Assembly: GCA_049366815.1 (NCBI GenBank)
Contig: JBMNCO010000083.1
Span: 1-40,056, forward strand
Source of the DNA: CAYNYM01 sp049366815
GTDB taxonomy: Bacteria; Desulfobacterota; DSM-4660; Desulfatiglandales; HGW-15
Direction: 5' to 3'
Length of the DNA: 40,056 nucleotides
Shown piece after piece: positions 7,712 to 16,551 of this stretch. The stretch's first letter is position 1. Every line of letters begins with the position of its first letter. The position numbers and the translations under genes were made by a program. The notes beneath the pieces are model-generated. The model searched no databases, was not told the origin of the DNA, and was given only the letters and a program-made list of their open reading frames with translations.

Positions 7712-9775
7712 TCACCAGCGCACCCGCAGGAGGACCTGGCCCCGGACGGATTCCCCTTCGATGAGGTCGTAGGTCCCCGGGGTCTCGGAACGGTGGCCGA
7801 TCACGTTCCTGACGGAAAATTCAAGATCGGCCCCCTTGAAGAAGACATCGCGAATCACCGCCGCCCCATCCACGTGCCAGGCGCCGCCCGCGGAAACGAA
7901 CTCCAGGGCATCCCCCCGGGGGTAGAGCAGGGAACGGGGCCCCACATATCCCGCCCGGCCGTAGAGGGACAGTCTTTCCATGGGCCGCCAGGTCACCGTC
8001 AGGTTGGCCATGAGGTCTGCGCCGATGTCATAGGGATAGGTCTTTGTCGCATAGTTTTCCAGGATGTCTCCGTCGGGATTGATGGTGACGGATTCGAGAT
8101 ACCGGTACTGTTCCCGGGGTCCGGTGTTCTTGAGCCAGGTGAGGTTCGCCTCCAGCTTCAGCGTGGGATGGGGGGAGAGGTGTCCCTCGATCTCCAGCCC
8201 GTAGATGTCCTGGCGGTTGGGCAGAGAAAGGCCGGCATAAGGGTCTTCCATGACATGGTTGTCGAGCCGCTGAAAGATCCCGGTGGCGGAGAAACCCATC
8301 CGGCGGGATCTTTCCCAGGCCACCTGCAGATTGAGGCTCGTGATTTCCTCCAGGTCCGGGGTCTTGTCCTCGTAAACCTGCCGGGCAAAGGGCGTCCTGT
8401 AGGCCGTTCCGGCTATCAGTTTGTACCGCCATGACCGGGAAGGCGACCATCCGACGCCCCCGCTGAGGCTTGTCTGATTCGGGAAGTCTTCGTGGATGTC
8501 ACGCCGCAGCCCGGCAAAGAGATCAAAGGCCCCGATCCTCTTCGTAAACTGGCCGAAAACGGACCACAGGCGACTGTCGTAGTCCTTCAGAAGGATAATG
8601 GGGAAAAGCGCCGGGTTATTCGATTCAAGGTATCCGGGCAGGTAACCCTGCCACAGGGGGGCGTCACCGACCCGTTTTTCGCGGTAGGACACGCCGCCCG
8701 TGAAGATGCCCGTCCCGGACATGAATGACCGGTCGTAGATCATCTCACTGTAGAGCGTCCGCTCCTCCTGGGTCTGGGCCTGGTCGATGACCTCATGCTC
8801 GTACTGGAGGTCCGAGTAGTACCCTGTAAATTTGAGGGCCGAGGATCGGCCCACGTCCTTTTTCATCTCCATCTTGATGAAGCCGAAGGGCGAACTGCGC
8901 CGCTCTCCCCAGCGGATGGTGTCTCCCGCGCTGGTCATGGTGTAGGGCCTGTCATTCCAGGTTATCCTGCCCGACAGGTTGAACCAGTCGTCATGAGAGA
9001 AATTGCCGTAGGCCTCGACATACTCGGACCTTCCGGGCCGGTCGTCCCCCAGGCGATCCTGGGGAGACAGGGGGGGGCCGTTATCGCCCCGGAACCGCAC
9101 GATGTCAAAAGGCCTGTGGTCCTCTTGGCCCCTGCGCCCGCTGACCGAGAGAAAGGCGTCCCAGAGCCCTGCGTCGTGACCGGCGTTGGCGAAGAAACCG
9201 AGATGCTCTCCCGGTCCCTGATACAGGAGGCCGGTCTCCACCCCGCTGAGATCCTTCCCGGTCATGGGGACGATGTTGACCAGCCCCGCGAAGGCATCCG
9301 GCCCCCAGAGGACCGATGCGGGCCCGTTGATGATCTCGATACGCTTGACCGACCAGAGGGGCATATCGTAATCCAGGTGGTGGATGGACTTGGCGACCTC
9401 CGAACCCACGGGCACGGTGTCGTACAGGAAAAGGACCGAGTTCGGGATCCCCCGCAGGTAGGGCTGTGTCCCCCACTCCTTCCCGGCCATGTAAAAGCCG
9501 GGGACATTTTTGAGGGCATCGCTCAAGGTGAGGGCCCCCTGATTCTGGAGTTCACGGCGGCTCAGGACCCTCGCGATGGCCGGGGCCTGCCATGCGCTCT
9601 GCTCCCTCCGGGATGCGATTCTCAGGACCTTGGTCTCCTCGCCCACGAACATGAGCATGGTCTCCTCACCGACCTGCGCGGGTCCCCGGTCCTCGGCCCA
9701 CAGGGGCGTCGAGGCGCACAGGAGGCCTGCGGCACCGACGATGAACATTTGCAGAATTTGCAGGATAAAGGGCAT
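7712..9775 (-). CDS. TonB-dependent outer-membrane receptor
   Basis: About 687 aa with a signal peptide (ILQMFIVGAAGLLCASTPLWA). A plug domain follows, with ALTLSDALKNVPGF, YLRGIPNSVLFLYDTVPVG and RIEIINGPASVLWGPDAFAG, which are hallmark plug motifs. The rest is beta-barrel ending in an aromatic residue (LLRVRW), as barrel insertion requires. It imports a scarce ligand using TonB energy; substrate not determinable from sequence. The open frame extends upstream into the preceding gene. ATG 9775 is chosen because AAAGGTGA, which overlaps the stop of the regulator gene, acts as its ribosome site. The gap to the regulator gene is only 11 nt, so translational coupling is likely. Confidence 0.85.
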   Translation of the reverse strand: MPFILQILQMFIVGAAGLLCASTPLWAEDRGPAQVGEETMLMFVGEETKVLRIASRREQSAWQAPAIARVLSRRELQNQGALTLSDALKNVPGFYMAGKEWGTQPYLRGIPNSVLFLYDTVPVGSEVAKSIHHLDYDMPLWSVKRIEIINGPASVLWGPDAFAGLVNIVPMTGKDLSGVETGLLYQGPGEHLGFFANAGHDAGLWDAFLSVSGRRGQEDHRPFDIVRFRGDNGPPLSPQDRLGDDRPGRSEYVEAYGNFSHDDWFNLSGRITWNDRPYTMTSAGDTIRWGERRSSPFGFIKMEMKKDVGRSSALKFTGYYSDLQYEHEVIDQAQTQEERTLYSEMIYDRSFMSGTGIFTGGVSYREKRVGDAPLWQGYLPGYLESNNPALFPIILLKDYDSRLWSVFGQFTKRIGAFDLFAGLRRDIHEDFPNQTSLSGGVGWSPSRSWRYKLIAGTAYRTPFARQVYEDKTPDLEEITSLNLQVAWERSRRMGFSATGIFQRLDNHVMEDPYAGLSLPNRQDIYGLEIEGHLSPHPTLKLEANLTWLKNTGPREQYRYLESVTINPDGDILENYATKTYPYDIGADLMANLTVTWRPMERLSLYGRAGYVGPRSLLYPRGDALEFVSAGGAWHVDGAAVIRDVFFKGADLEFSVRNVIGHRSETPGTYDLIEGESVRGQVLLRVRW

Positions 9776-9786
9776 AGAAATATCGT

Positions 9787-11130
9787 TCACCTTTTTTTGG
9801 TCTGATTCAAGAGCGTCCTGAACCGGGCGCGGGTGACGCTCAGGAGTTTGGCCGCTTCCGTCTGATTGTGGCCGGTCGTCTCGAGGGCCTGCCGCACCAG
9901 ATCGTTTTCCAGCTCCTCGAGATCGATGCCCTGGGCCGGAAGCCTGAAATTGTCCTTCCCGGGGTCCGCAGGGCCGGGGGAAGCGAGAAAGCAAAGGGTG
10001 TCGGCGGTTATGGCCGCCGTGTGCCCCGCCAGGATGGCCCCCCGTTCTATGGCATTGGCCAGTTCCCGGACATTGCCCGGCCAGGAGTAGGACTGGAGAC
10101 TTTTTACAGCCGTTTCATCGAGTTTCGCCGAGACCGTGATCCCGAGCTTTTTGAGGAAATACTCGGCCAGGGGGACCACGTCCTCCAGCCGTTCCCGCAA
10201 GGGCGGGAGCTGGATGGGAAAGACATTGATCCGGAAGAAGAGGTCCCGGCGAAAGTGACCGTCCTCCACCCGTTCCACGAGGTTGCGGTTCGTGGCGCAG
10301 ATCACCCGCACGTCGACCGGGATCTCCTGATTGCCTCCGATCCTCTGTATCTTTTTCTCCTGGAGCGCCCGCAGCAGCTTGGCCTGGGCCTCCAGCGGCA
10401 GGTCGCCGATCTCGTCAAGAAAGATAGTGCCGCCGGATGCGTATTCGAACTTGCCCTCGGTCCTCTTGTCGGCCCCGGTAAAGGAACCCTTTTCATGGCC
10501 GAAGAGTTCGGATTCGACCAGTTGCGGAGAGATGGCCGCACAGTTGACCGGAACGAACCGCCTTGACCCGCGTGCGCTGTGGCGGTGGATATAACGGGCC
10601 AGGAGCTCTTTTCCCGTCCCGGAGTCCCCGCTGATGAAGACCGCGGAATCACGCCTGGCCACCCGGGTGGCCAGGTCCATGACCGAGGCCATGGCATCGG
10701 AGACATACACGATCTCCCCCGGGTCTTCAGCCTTCTGGAGTTTCTGCTTCAGCTCCTTGTTTTCATACATGAGCTGTGAAAGTCTGAGCGTCTGCTCGAC
10801 GGTGATCAGGATCCGTTCCTCCTCAAAGGGCTTGGTGATATAATCCACCGCGCCCAGACGCATGGCCTCCACGGCGGAATCCACCGTGGCAAAGGCGGTG
10901 ATGAACACCACCGGTATCTGCATGGGCTTGACATGCTCCAGGAGTTCCAGACCGGTCATCCGGGGCATCTTGATATCGGTGATGACCATGTCATAGTTGT
11001 CCTGATTGAGCATCTCCAGGGCCTCCAAACCGTCACCGGCCTGGCTCACCTTGTAGCCCTTGCCCTCCAGCATCATGGAAAGCAGGTGTCGCATCCTCTC
11101 TTCGTCATCGACAATCAAAATACGGCTCAT
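9787..11130 (-). CDS. NtrC-family sigma54-dependent response regulator
   Basis: 447 aa with three domains. The receiver (1-115) has the acidic pocket VDDEE and phosphoacceptor Asp52 in VITDIKMPR. The AAA+ domain (about 140-375) has Walker A GDSGTGKE (168-175), sigma54-contact loop GSFTGA (215-220, the less usual Ser form of GAFTGA), Walker B GTIFLDE (234-240) and R-finger region FRRDLFFRINVFPI. A FIS-type helix-turn-helix lies at the C-terminus (ETTGHNQTEAAKLLSVTRAR). It activates sigma54 promoters when phosphorylated by the kinase whose gene overlaps it by 4 bp (ATGA). I saw no convincing -24/-12 promoter in the window, so its targets are unknown. Confidence 0.93.
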   Translation of the reverse strand: MSRILIVDDEERMRHLLSMMLEGKGYKVSQAGDGLEALEMLNQDNYDMVITDIKMPRMTGLELLEHVKPMQIPVVFITAFATVDSAVEAMRLGAVDYITKPFEEERILITVEQTLRLSQLMYENKELKQKLQKAEDPGEIVYVSDAMASVMDLATRVARRDSAVFISGDSGTGKELLARYIHRHSARGSRRFVPVNCAAISPQLVESELFGHEKGSFTGADKRTEGKFEYASGGTIFLDEIGDLPLEAQAKLLRALQEKKIQRIGGNQEIPVDVRVICATNRNLVERVEDGHFRRDLFFRINVFPIQLPPLRERLEDVVPLAEYFLKKLGITVSAKLDETAVKSLQSYSWPGNVRELANAIERGAILAGHTAAITADTLCFLASPGPADPGKDNFRLPAQGIDLEELENDLVRQALETTGHNQTEAAKLLSVTRARFRTLLNQTKKR

Positions 11131-12551
11131 GGTTTTCCTGCTGATTCAAATAGCGAATGATTCCCGTTCAACGGCAGTTCTATGGTGAAACGGGCGCCGC
11201 CGCCCTCCGGCCTGTTCTCCGCCCTGACCTCCCCCCCGTGGGCGGCAATGGCCTGAAAGACAAAGGCCAGTCCCAGCCCCGTCCCCTTGGAGCGTGTCGT
11301 AAAAAAGGGCTCGAAGATCTTTTCCTCGATCCCGGGCTCGATGCCCGATCCCTGATCCTGGATCTCGACCTTCCAGTTTCCCTCTTCCTGACAGGCCCTG
11401 ACATCTATGGTTCCCTGACGCCCGTTGGCCTCCACGGCGTTTTTCAGGACATTGCCCACGGCACGGGTCAGGAGGTCCGGGTCCACGTCCATCCGGCAGG
11501 ACGCATCGGGGATGTCGGCCAGGATCCTCAGGGAAGACCGGTTCAGTTGCACTTCAAAACGGTCGATGATTTCCCGCAGGAGCCTGTTCAGGTCCACGCT
11601 CCGAAAGGCGGGGGCGGCCGGCCTGGCAAAGAGGAGGAATTCCTCTATGAGCTGGTTCAGGCGCCGGATTTCATCCTCGATATAGACGATCGGGATATAA
11701 TCCTTTTTCAGTTGGACATCCTGTTTCAAGATGTCCAGGGAACTCTTGATGATACCCAGGGGGTTCTTGACCTCGTGGGCCACCATGAGAGAAAATTTGC
11801 CGAGTTCGGCGAGTGTCTGCTGGCGGATGATCTCTTCGTTGGCGCGTTTCAGGGCGCCTTGACTGGTCTCGATAAAATCAAGCATGGAATTGAAGGCGAG
11901 CCCCACCTCCCGGGTCTCGGGCAGGTTGTCCGGCTGCACGCGCAGTTCCAGGTTCCCCTCGGCCACCTGACGCGCCGCAAGGCCCAGACGGGTGACCGGC
12001 GCCACGATGGAGCGGGAAAGAAAATAGAAGATCACCACGGAAAGGCAGGCCAGCCCCACAGAGAACAGGACAAACCGGCTCGTCATGGTCCACAGGAGCC
12101 GATGGATGCCTTCCAGGCTGTAGGCGATTTTGACCTTTCCGATGATATGCGCCTTTGCGTCGATCTCCAGCCCCCAGGGAAAAGATTTCATCCTGCTCAG
12201 CTTGACGGGGACCTCCACCTCGTAAATCTCGTCGGCCTTTGCCCGCGGCGCGGGTTTGGCCGCTTCTGCAAGGATGTCTTCCTTGTTGTCCTCTATGGAG
12301 ACCTTGACGACGTCATTTTCACTCAGGAGGTTTTGCGCCAGGTTTTCCAGGGTATCCTTCTGGCCGATCAGTATCCCCAGTTCGGCGTTGAGCGCAAGGT
12401 TGCGGGCCAGAAAATTCATCCTGCTTTCAAAGCGGGACAGGGCGAACTGCCGGGTGATGGACAGCCCCATGTAACCCAGTGTGACGGTGGTCGCCATGAT
12501 CAGCAGGATGGCCGCCAAAAAGAGGCGGATATGGATCCCGAAACGTTTCAT
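11127..12551 (-). CDS. Membrane sensor histidine kinase (HAMP-HisKA-HATPase)
   Basis: 474 aa. Transmembrane helices at about 10-30 and 157-178 enclose a periplasmic sensor region of about 125 residues. Then come a HAMP linker (SIVAPVTRLGLAARQVAEGN), the H-box MVAHEVKNPLG with His259, and an ATPase domain with N box (NVLKNAVEA), G1 (DQGSGIEPG), F (FEPFFTT) and G2 (KGTGLGLAF). It should phosphorylate the adjacent NtrC-type regulator. ATGA overlaps on both sides (12548-12551 and 11127-11130) tie it to the binding protein upstream and the regulator downstream, which makes the binding protein a likely ligand-presenting partner. Confidence 0.92.
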   Translation of the reverse strand: MKRFGIHIRLFLAAILLIMATTVTLGYMGLSITRQFALSRFESRMNFLARNLALNAELGILIGQKDTLENLAQNLLSENDVVKVSIEDNKEDILAEAAKPAPRAKADEIYEVEVPVKLSRMKSFPWGLEIDAKAHIIGKVKIAYSLEGIHRLLWTMTSRFVLFSVGLACLSVVIFYFLSRSIVAPVTRLGLAARQVAEGNLELRVQPDNLPETREVGLAFNSMLDFIETSQGALKRANEEIIRQQTLAELGKFSLMVAHEVKNPLGIIKSSLDILKQDVQLKKDYIPIVYIEDEIRRLNQLIEEFLLFARPAAPAFRSVDLNRLLREIIDRFEVQLNRSSLRILADIPDASCRMDVDPDLLTRAVGNVLKNAVEANGRQGTIDVRACQEEGNWKVEIQDQGSGIEPGIEEKIFEPFFTTRSKGTGLGLAFVFQAIAAHGGEVRAENRPEGGGARFTIELPLNGNHSLFESAGKP

Positions 12552-13552
12552 GGTCCTTTTTCACCCTCCTGCAATGCACCCTCCGCCAGGGGGATACCGA
12601 TCTTCTGGGCGACCCCCCGGTTGATCCACACACTGAAGACCGGATCGGGGTTTTGGCCCGGGTCACCCCTGAGGATCGTCAGGACCAGTTCCCCGGTCTG
12701 CCTCCCCAGTTGCCTGTAGTCGAAAATAAAGCTCATCAAGGCCCCTGATTCATGGAAGAAACTGTTATAACCGATCACGGGCACCTTGCTCAACAGGGCC
12801 TCCCGGATAATATACTGAATAATGCTCTCCGAGATGACGGTGGGATCGGGAATGATCCACAAGGCGTCCACCGCCGTCAGACGTCCTTCCAGCAGGGCCG
12901 GGATTTCCCCGCTGGAAGACACCGTCAACGGGACAAGCGTTCGCCCGGCCCACTCCACCATCCATCTTGCCTGATCAAAAAAGACGGCATTGTACCGGGG
13001 GTCGTACAGCAGGCCGATGCGCCTTGCAGTGGGCAGGATGTCCGCAATCTTGTCGACCTGGGTGTGGACGGGGATATTCAGGGAAATGCCCCGCAGGGGG
13101 TGCGTCGGCGGAAGGACCTTGTCGGGATTCAACACCATCGTGTAAAGCGGCATGGAACCTGTAAGATCCAGTTCGCTCCAGATGTAACGGGCCGCTTGAG
13201 GACCGACACCGATATGGCATCGGAAGGGTTTCTGACTCATTCTCTCATTCAGAACATCGCGCTTTTTCCCTGCGTAGTCGTCCAGGGTAAACACATCCGC
13301 CTCGACACCCGCGGCCTTGAGGACCTCACTCAGCCCTTCAACGGCCTCCACAAAGGGTTTCTGGAGGGTGAACAGGACGGCCACCGGTTCGGGCCTCGCA
13401 GCCTCGATCCCGAAGGCGAAGGTGCTCACCCCCACACTCAGGGCCGTGATCAGGGTGGTCAACAGACGGCTTGACAGGCGGCGGGCGCCCTGAGGCAAAA
13501 AAAACAGGAGGATATCGACAAACGACGGTCTACAGATGACCAGCCCTTTCAT
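12548..13552 (-). CDS. ABC-type periplasmic substrate-binding protein (ABC_sub_bind family)
   Basis: About 334 aa. The sequence has the pattern of the ABC_sub_bind family (PF04392): PEPVAVLFTLQKPF, GVGPQAARYI, RRIGLLYDPRYNAVFF, and near the end VIGYNSFFHESGALMSF plus DYRQLGRQTGELVL. A hydrophobic N-terminal segment (LLTTLITALSVGVSTFAFG) is the export signal. No permease or ATPase gene is beside it; the kinase gene overlaps its 3' end instead, so a sensory rather than transport role is likely (inference). The start is uncertain. ATG 13552 overlaps the end of gspD by 23 bp, and the frame is open further up to 13609. Confidence 0.8.
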   Translation of the reverse strand: MKGLVICRPSFVDILLFFLPQGARRLSSRLLTTLITALSVGVSTFAFGIEAARPEPVAVLFTLQKPFVEAVEGLSEVLKAAGVEADVFTLDDYAGKKRDVLNERMSQKPFRCHIGVGPQAARYIWSELDLTGSMPLYTMVLNPDKVLPPTHPLRGISLNIPVHTQVDKIADILPTARRIGLLYDPRYNAVFFDQARWMVEWAGRTLVPLTVSSSGEIPALLEGRLTAVDALWIIPDPTVISESIIQYIIREALLSKVPVIGYNSFFHESGALMSFIFDYRQLGRQTGELVLTILRGDPGQNPDPVFSVWINRGVAQKIGIPLAEGALQEGEKGP

Positions 13553-15857
13553 ATCTTGATGAGATGCTGTTGACCTTATCCTTGAATTCCCTTGTGACTT
13601 CGTCCACATCCGTCAGATCGATGATGACCCGCGGCGTGATCAACAGAACCAGATCCACCTTGGTTCGGTCAGTCGTATCCTTGCCGAACAACCACCCGAG
13701 CACGGGGATGTTGCTCAGGAAAGGAACACCGCTTTTCCCCTTTTCCTCCTTTTCCCGCATCAGGCCCCCCATCACAATGGTCTGCCCGTGCTCCACGGTC
13801 AGGGATGTCACGACCTTGCGCTGCCGGAACGAGGGGTAGTCCTGCCCCCCCACACTCTTTCCCGCCCCTTCCTCGCTGACCTCCTGGGAGATATCCATGC
13901 TCACGAGGCCCCGTTCATTGATGTGCGGGGTAACGGTCAGGATGATGCCGGTATTGCGATATTGGATGGTGGTCTGGGTGACGGGGTTGTCGCCGGTGTA
14001 GACAATCTCGGCGCTCGCCACGGGAATCTGATCGGACACATCGATCCTGGCCTCCTTGTTGTCCGAGGCGAGCACGAGGGGGGCCGAGAGGATGTCGGCC
14101 TTGTTCTTCGTGGCCAGTGCGCTCAGGGCCGCGGACCACCGGTCGGTCTGCCCGATTGTGAACTGCAGCCCGGACTGGCCCGTGTGGGCCCGAAGCAGCC
14201 TGCTGGTGATGCCGCCCTCACCGTCCAGATAGTCCCACTCCACGCCCCATTCGCTCCGGTCGTCCAGGGAGATCTCTGCAATGACGACCTCTATGAGGAC
14301 CTGCCTGGGGAGCACATCCAACTGTGTGAGGATCTCCTCGACGATCCGGTAGTCCGAAGGAATGGCCTCGATGATGAGGGCGTTCCGGGTCTTGTCGGTC
14401 GTGATCTTCAATGTGCCTCTCACGGTGCCGGATCCCTGAGACGGCACCCCCTGAGACGGCGCAGGACCGGGTGCGGCGGGTTCCTTCGCCGCCTCCTGGT
14501 CGCTGAAGGGACCTTTGGGCGCCTGCACTTCCTCTCTCTTGGGCTGTTGAAGGGGCTCTGTTTTGGTGCCGGTGGCGGTGGCGGTGGAAAAGATTTCCTG
14601 CAAAATGGCGCCCAGGTCTTCGGCCGCGCCGTTTTTCACGAAATAGACGTAGAGCCTCGGCTCCACGGAATCATCCGGCTTGTCAAACTCCTCCAGCAGC
14701 TTTTCCAGGCGGTTGAGTATGTCGGCGTCGGAGCTGACGGCGATGATTCGATTCAACCGCTTGATCGGGATGAGCCTGAAATCCTTCTTTTCGTCTTTGC
14801 CATAGGCCGACAACACGTCTTTCAGCAGTGTTGAGGCCTCTTCCGTATCCATGTGATGGACCGACAAAAAGGAATGGGTATAATGTTCGAACAGATCGAT
14901 GTCAAAGGCCTCAACGAGCCTCAGGGCCTTGAGCATGTTGATCCCCTTGTCCACAATGATGAGGATGTTGGAGCCCTCATGGGTCACAATGGCGCCCTGG
15001 GCCGAGATGAAGGGGGCCAGAAGTTTGCTCATCTCACCCCCGGAAATGTGATTGAGGGGGACGATCTGCATGACGACCCGTTCCTCGGGCGGCAGGTTCT
15101 CGGCCTTTTCCCGGCCGAATCTGGCGATAACCGGCAGCCGCGAGGCATCCTTCAGCGGGATGATGTGATAGACGGACCCCCTCTCTACGGCTGTAAAGCC
15201 GTGGGCGTCCAGGATCTGCATGAAAAGGCCGAAAAGATCCTTGACCCTGATGTTTCCGGCCGTGTGGATCGTGACATTGCCGCGGACCGCAGGATCCTCG
15301 ATATAGTTGATCTTGAGTATGTCCGCCACGGCACGGATCACCTCTCGGATGTCGGCGTTGTCGAAATTCAGGGTGATGTCGCCCGGGGTCGCCTCAGGCC
15401 CCGTCATGTCTTCCTTCACAACGGGATGGGTGACAAAGGCCTTTGTCCCGGCCACGACCTTCCTGCTCCCCTCCTCAGGCCTTTTTTCCGGCTGAGGATC
15501 CGTTCTCGTTGAGGCGCTCTGAGACACGGGAAGCTCCCCGGGCGCCTGGGAGACGTCCCCGGAGAGAGAGGAACGGGCCGTGTCGCTCTTTTTCGTCCTG
15601 ATCAGGCCGAAGGGCGTGGACACCACATCGATGTCTTCGGCCTCCTGCAGCCCACTGTCGCCCGCATGGGAGGCGGCCCGGGGCGGCCCGCTCACGGCGG
15701 CGGACGGGTGAGCGGGCGGGAAGGCATGGACAGTCCCCGGCTCAGGGATCTCTTGCCTCTGCGCCGGCGGCCTCTGACCCTGGCAACCGCTGAGGAAGAA
15801 GAGGCACGACACAAGGCATACGCTGCAGATTTCAAACAGGAAATGCGGTCTTCTCAT
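13530..15857 (-). CDS. gspD: T2SS outer-membrane secretin GspD
   Basis: 775 aa lipoprotein-type precursor: hydrophobic N-terminus with lipobox FLSGC (Cys25), unusual but known for secretins. A low-complexity linker (30-155) carries VVSTPFGLIRTKK (78-90). The N0 domain follows (DITLNFDNADIREVIRAVAD), then N1-N2 repeats (VVMQIVPLNHISGGEMSKLL; NRIIAVSSDADILNRLEKLL) and N3 with an inserted P/Q/A-rich loop near residues 440-470. The C-terminal secretin domain contains VLIEVVIAEISLDD and VPFLSNIPVLGWLFG. It forms the outer-membrane pore of the T2SS. Here it comes last among the gsp genes, directly after gspC. Confidence 0.95.
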   Translation of the reverse strand: MRRPHFLFEICSVCLVSCLFFLSGCQGQRPPAQRQEIPEPGTVHAFPPAHPSAAVSGPPRAASHAGDSGLQEAEDIDVVSTPFGLIRTKKSDTARSSLSGDVSQAPGELPVSQSASTRTDPQPEKRPEEGSRKVVAGTKAFVTHPVVKEDMTGPEATPGDITLNFDNADIREVIRAVADILKINYIEDPAVRGNVTIHTAGNIRVKDLFGLFMQILDAHGFTAVERGSVYHIIPLKDASRLPVIARFGREKAENLPPEERVVMQIVPLNHISGGEMSKLLAPFISAQGAIVTHEGSNILIIVDKGINMLKALRLVEAFDIDLFEHYTHSFLSVHHMDTEEASTLLKDVLSAYGKDEKKDFRLIPIKRLNRIIAVSSDADILNRLEKLLEEFDKPDDSVEPRLYVYFVKNGAAEDLGAILQEIFSTATATGTKTEPLQQPKREEVQAPKGPFSDQEAAKEPAAPGPAPSQGVPSQGSGTVRGTLKITTDKTRNALIIEAIPSDYRIVEEILTQLDVLPRQVLIEVVIAEISLDDRSEWGVEWDYLDGEGGITSRLLRAHTGQSGLQFTIGQTDRWSAALSALATKNKADILSAPLVLASDNKEARIDVSDQIPVASAEIVYTGDNPVTQTTIQYRNTGIILTVTPHINERGLVSMDISQEVSEEGAGKSVGGQDYPSFRQRKVVTSLTVEHGQTIVMGGLMREKEEKGKSGVPFLSNIPVLGWLFGKDTTDRTKVDLVLLITPRVIIDLTDVDEVTREFKDKVNSISSRYERAGHL

Positions 15858-15864
15858 CAGTTCT

Positions 15865-16551
15865 CTATTCCTTTTTCCTTTTGACCGGGCCGAAGGGCGT
15901 ACTCACTGTTTCAAATTCGCCCTTGCCTTGATCGTCCTTTTTCACGACCTTTTCGGGCTTTTTGTCCTGTTTTTCACTTTCGGCCGTGACCACTTTGGGT
16001 TGAGACGTCGATTCTTCGGCCTCTCTGGCGGGTCTCGGCCTGGAACGTTTCCCGTCGAAGAGGAGAACCTTGTGCTCCTCGGTCCCCGCCTTGAGCAGAA
16101 TACTCTCGGAATCGATGGCGGCCACCGTGAAATTGTCGAGCGCGTCGCCGACGCTCACCCACGTGTTCGCCGGTTCGTCCGGTTTTCGGCCCAGATTGGT
16201 CACCAGGGCCTTTTGAGAATCTCCCATGATGATCACACCGTAGAGGGTGATATTTCTGCCCAAAACGCGCGGTGATGCCGTCTTTTTGACTGATTCCGGT
16301 TCCTCTGTGAGCTTTTCCTGCCGATCCGGAGTAAAGAGGTTCTTCTCTGCAATCACGGCATAGGAGGCCTCTCTCATCATGAGGTTCGGACGACTTGTCG
16401 CCGCTGGTTTCACCGCCTTTTCAGCGATGCGGTCAGGAGGCGCCCCCGGATCTGTTCTCTCTTCCTGGGTCCAGACCCGATAGGCCGCCGTCCCGGCAAG
16501 CACCGTACACAGGGCCAGTATGAGATTGATAAGCCATACCTTGGATATCAT
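15865..16551 (-). CDS. gspC: T2SS inner-membrane linker GspC
   Basis: 228 aa. One N-terminal transmembrane helix (VWLINLILALCTVLAGTAAY) is followed by a periplasmic homology region (YAVIAEKNLFTPDR, ITLYGVIIMGDSQKALVTNL, VSVGDALDNFTVAAID) typical of GspC/PulC. No PDZ or coiled-coil domain follows. The protein ends in a charged Lys/Glu-rich tail finishing VSTPFGPVKRKKE. GspC links the inner-membrane platform to the GspD N0 domain. Its start overlaps gspM by 4 bp (ATGA), and gspD begins 7 nt after its stop. The tail motif recurs in GspD just before N0. Confidence 0.88.
   Translation of the reverse strand: MISKVWLINLILALCTVLAGTAAYRVWTQEERTDPGAPPDRIAEKAVKPAATSRPNLMMREASYAVIAEKNLFTPDRQEKLTEEPESVKKTASPRVLGRNITLYGVIIMGDSQKALVTNLGRKPDEPANTWVSVGDALDNFTVAAIDSESILLKAGTEEHKVLLFDGKRSRPRPAREAEESTSQPKVVTAESEKQDKKPEKVVKKDDQGKGEFETVSTPFGPVKRKKE

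Noticed and set aside
11157..12719. 520-codon plus-strand open frame opposite the histidine kinase gene
   Set aside because: The kinase on the other strand has all catalytic boxes. The antisense translation has no recognisable domain.
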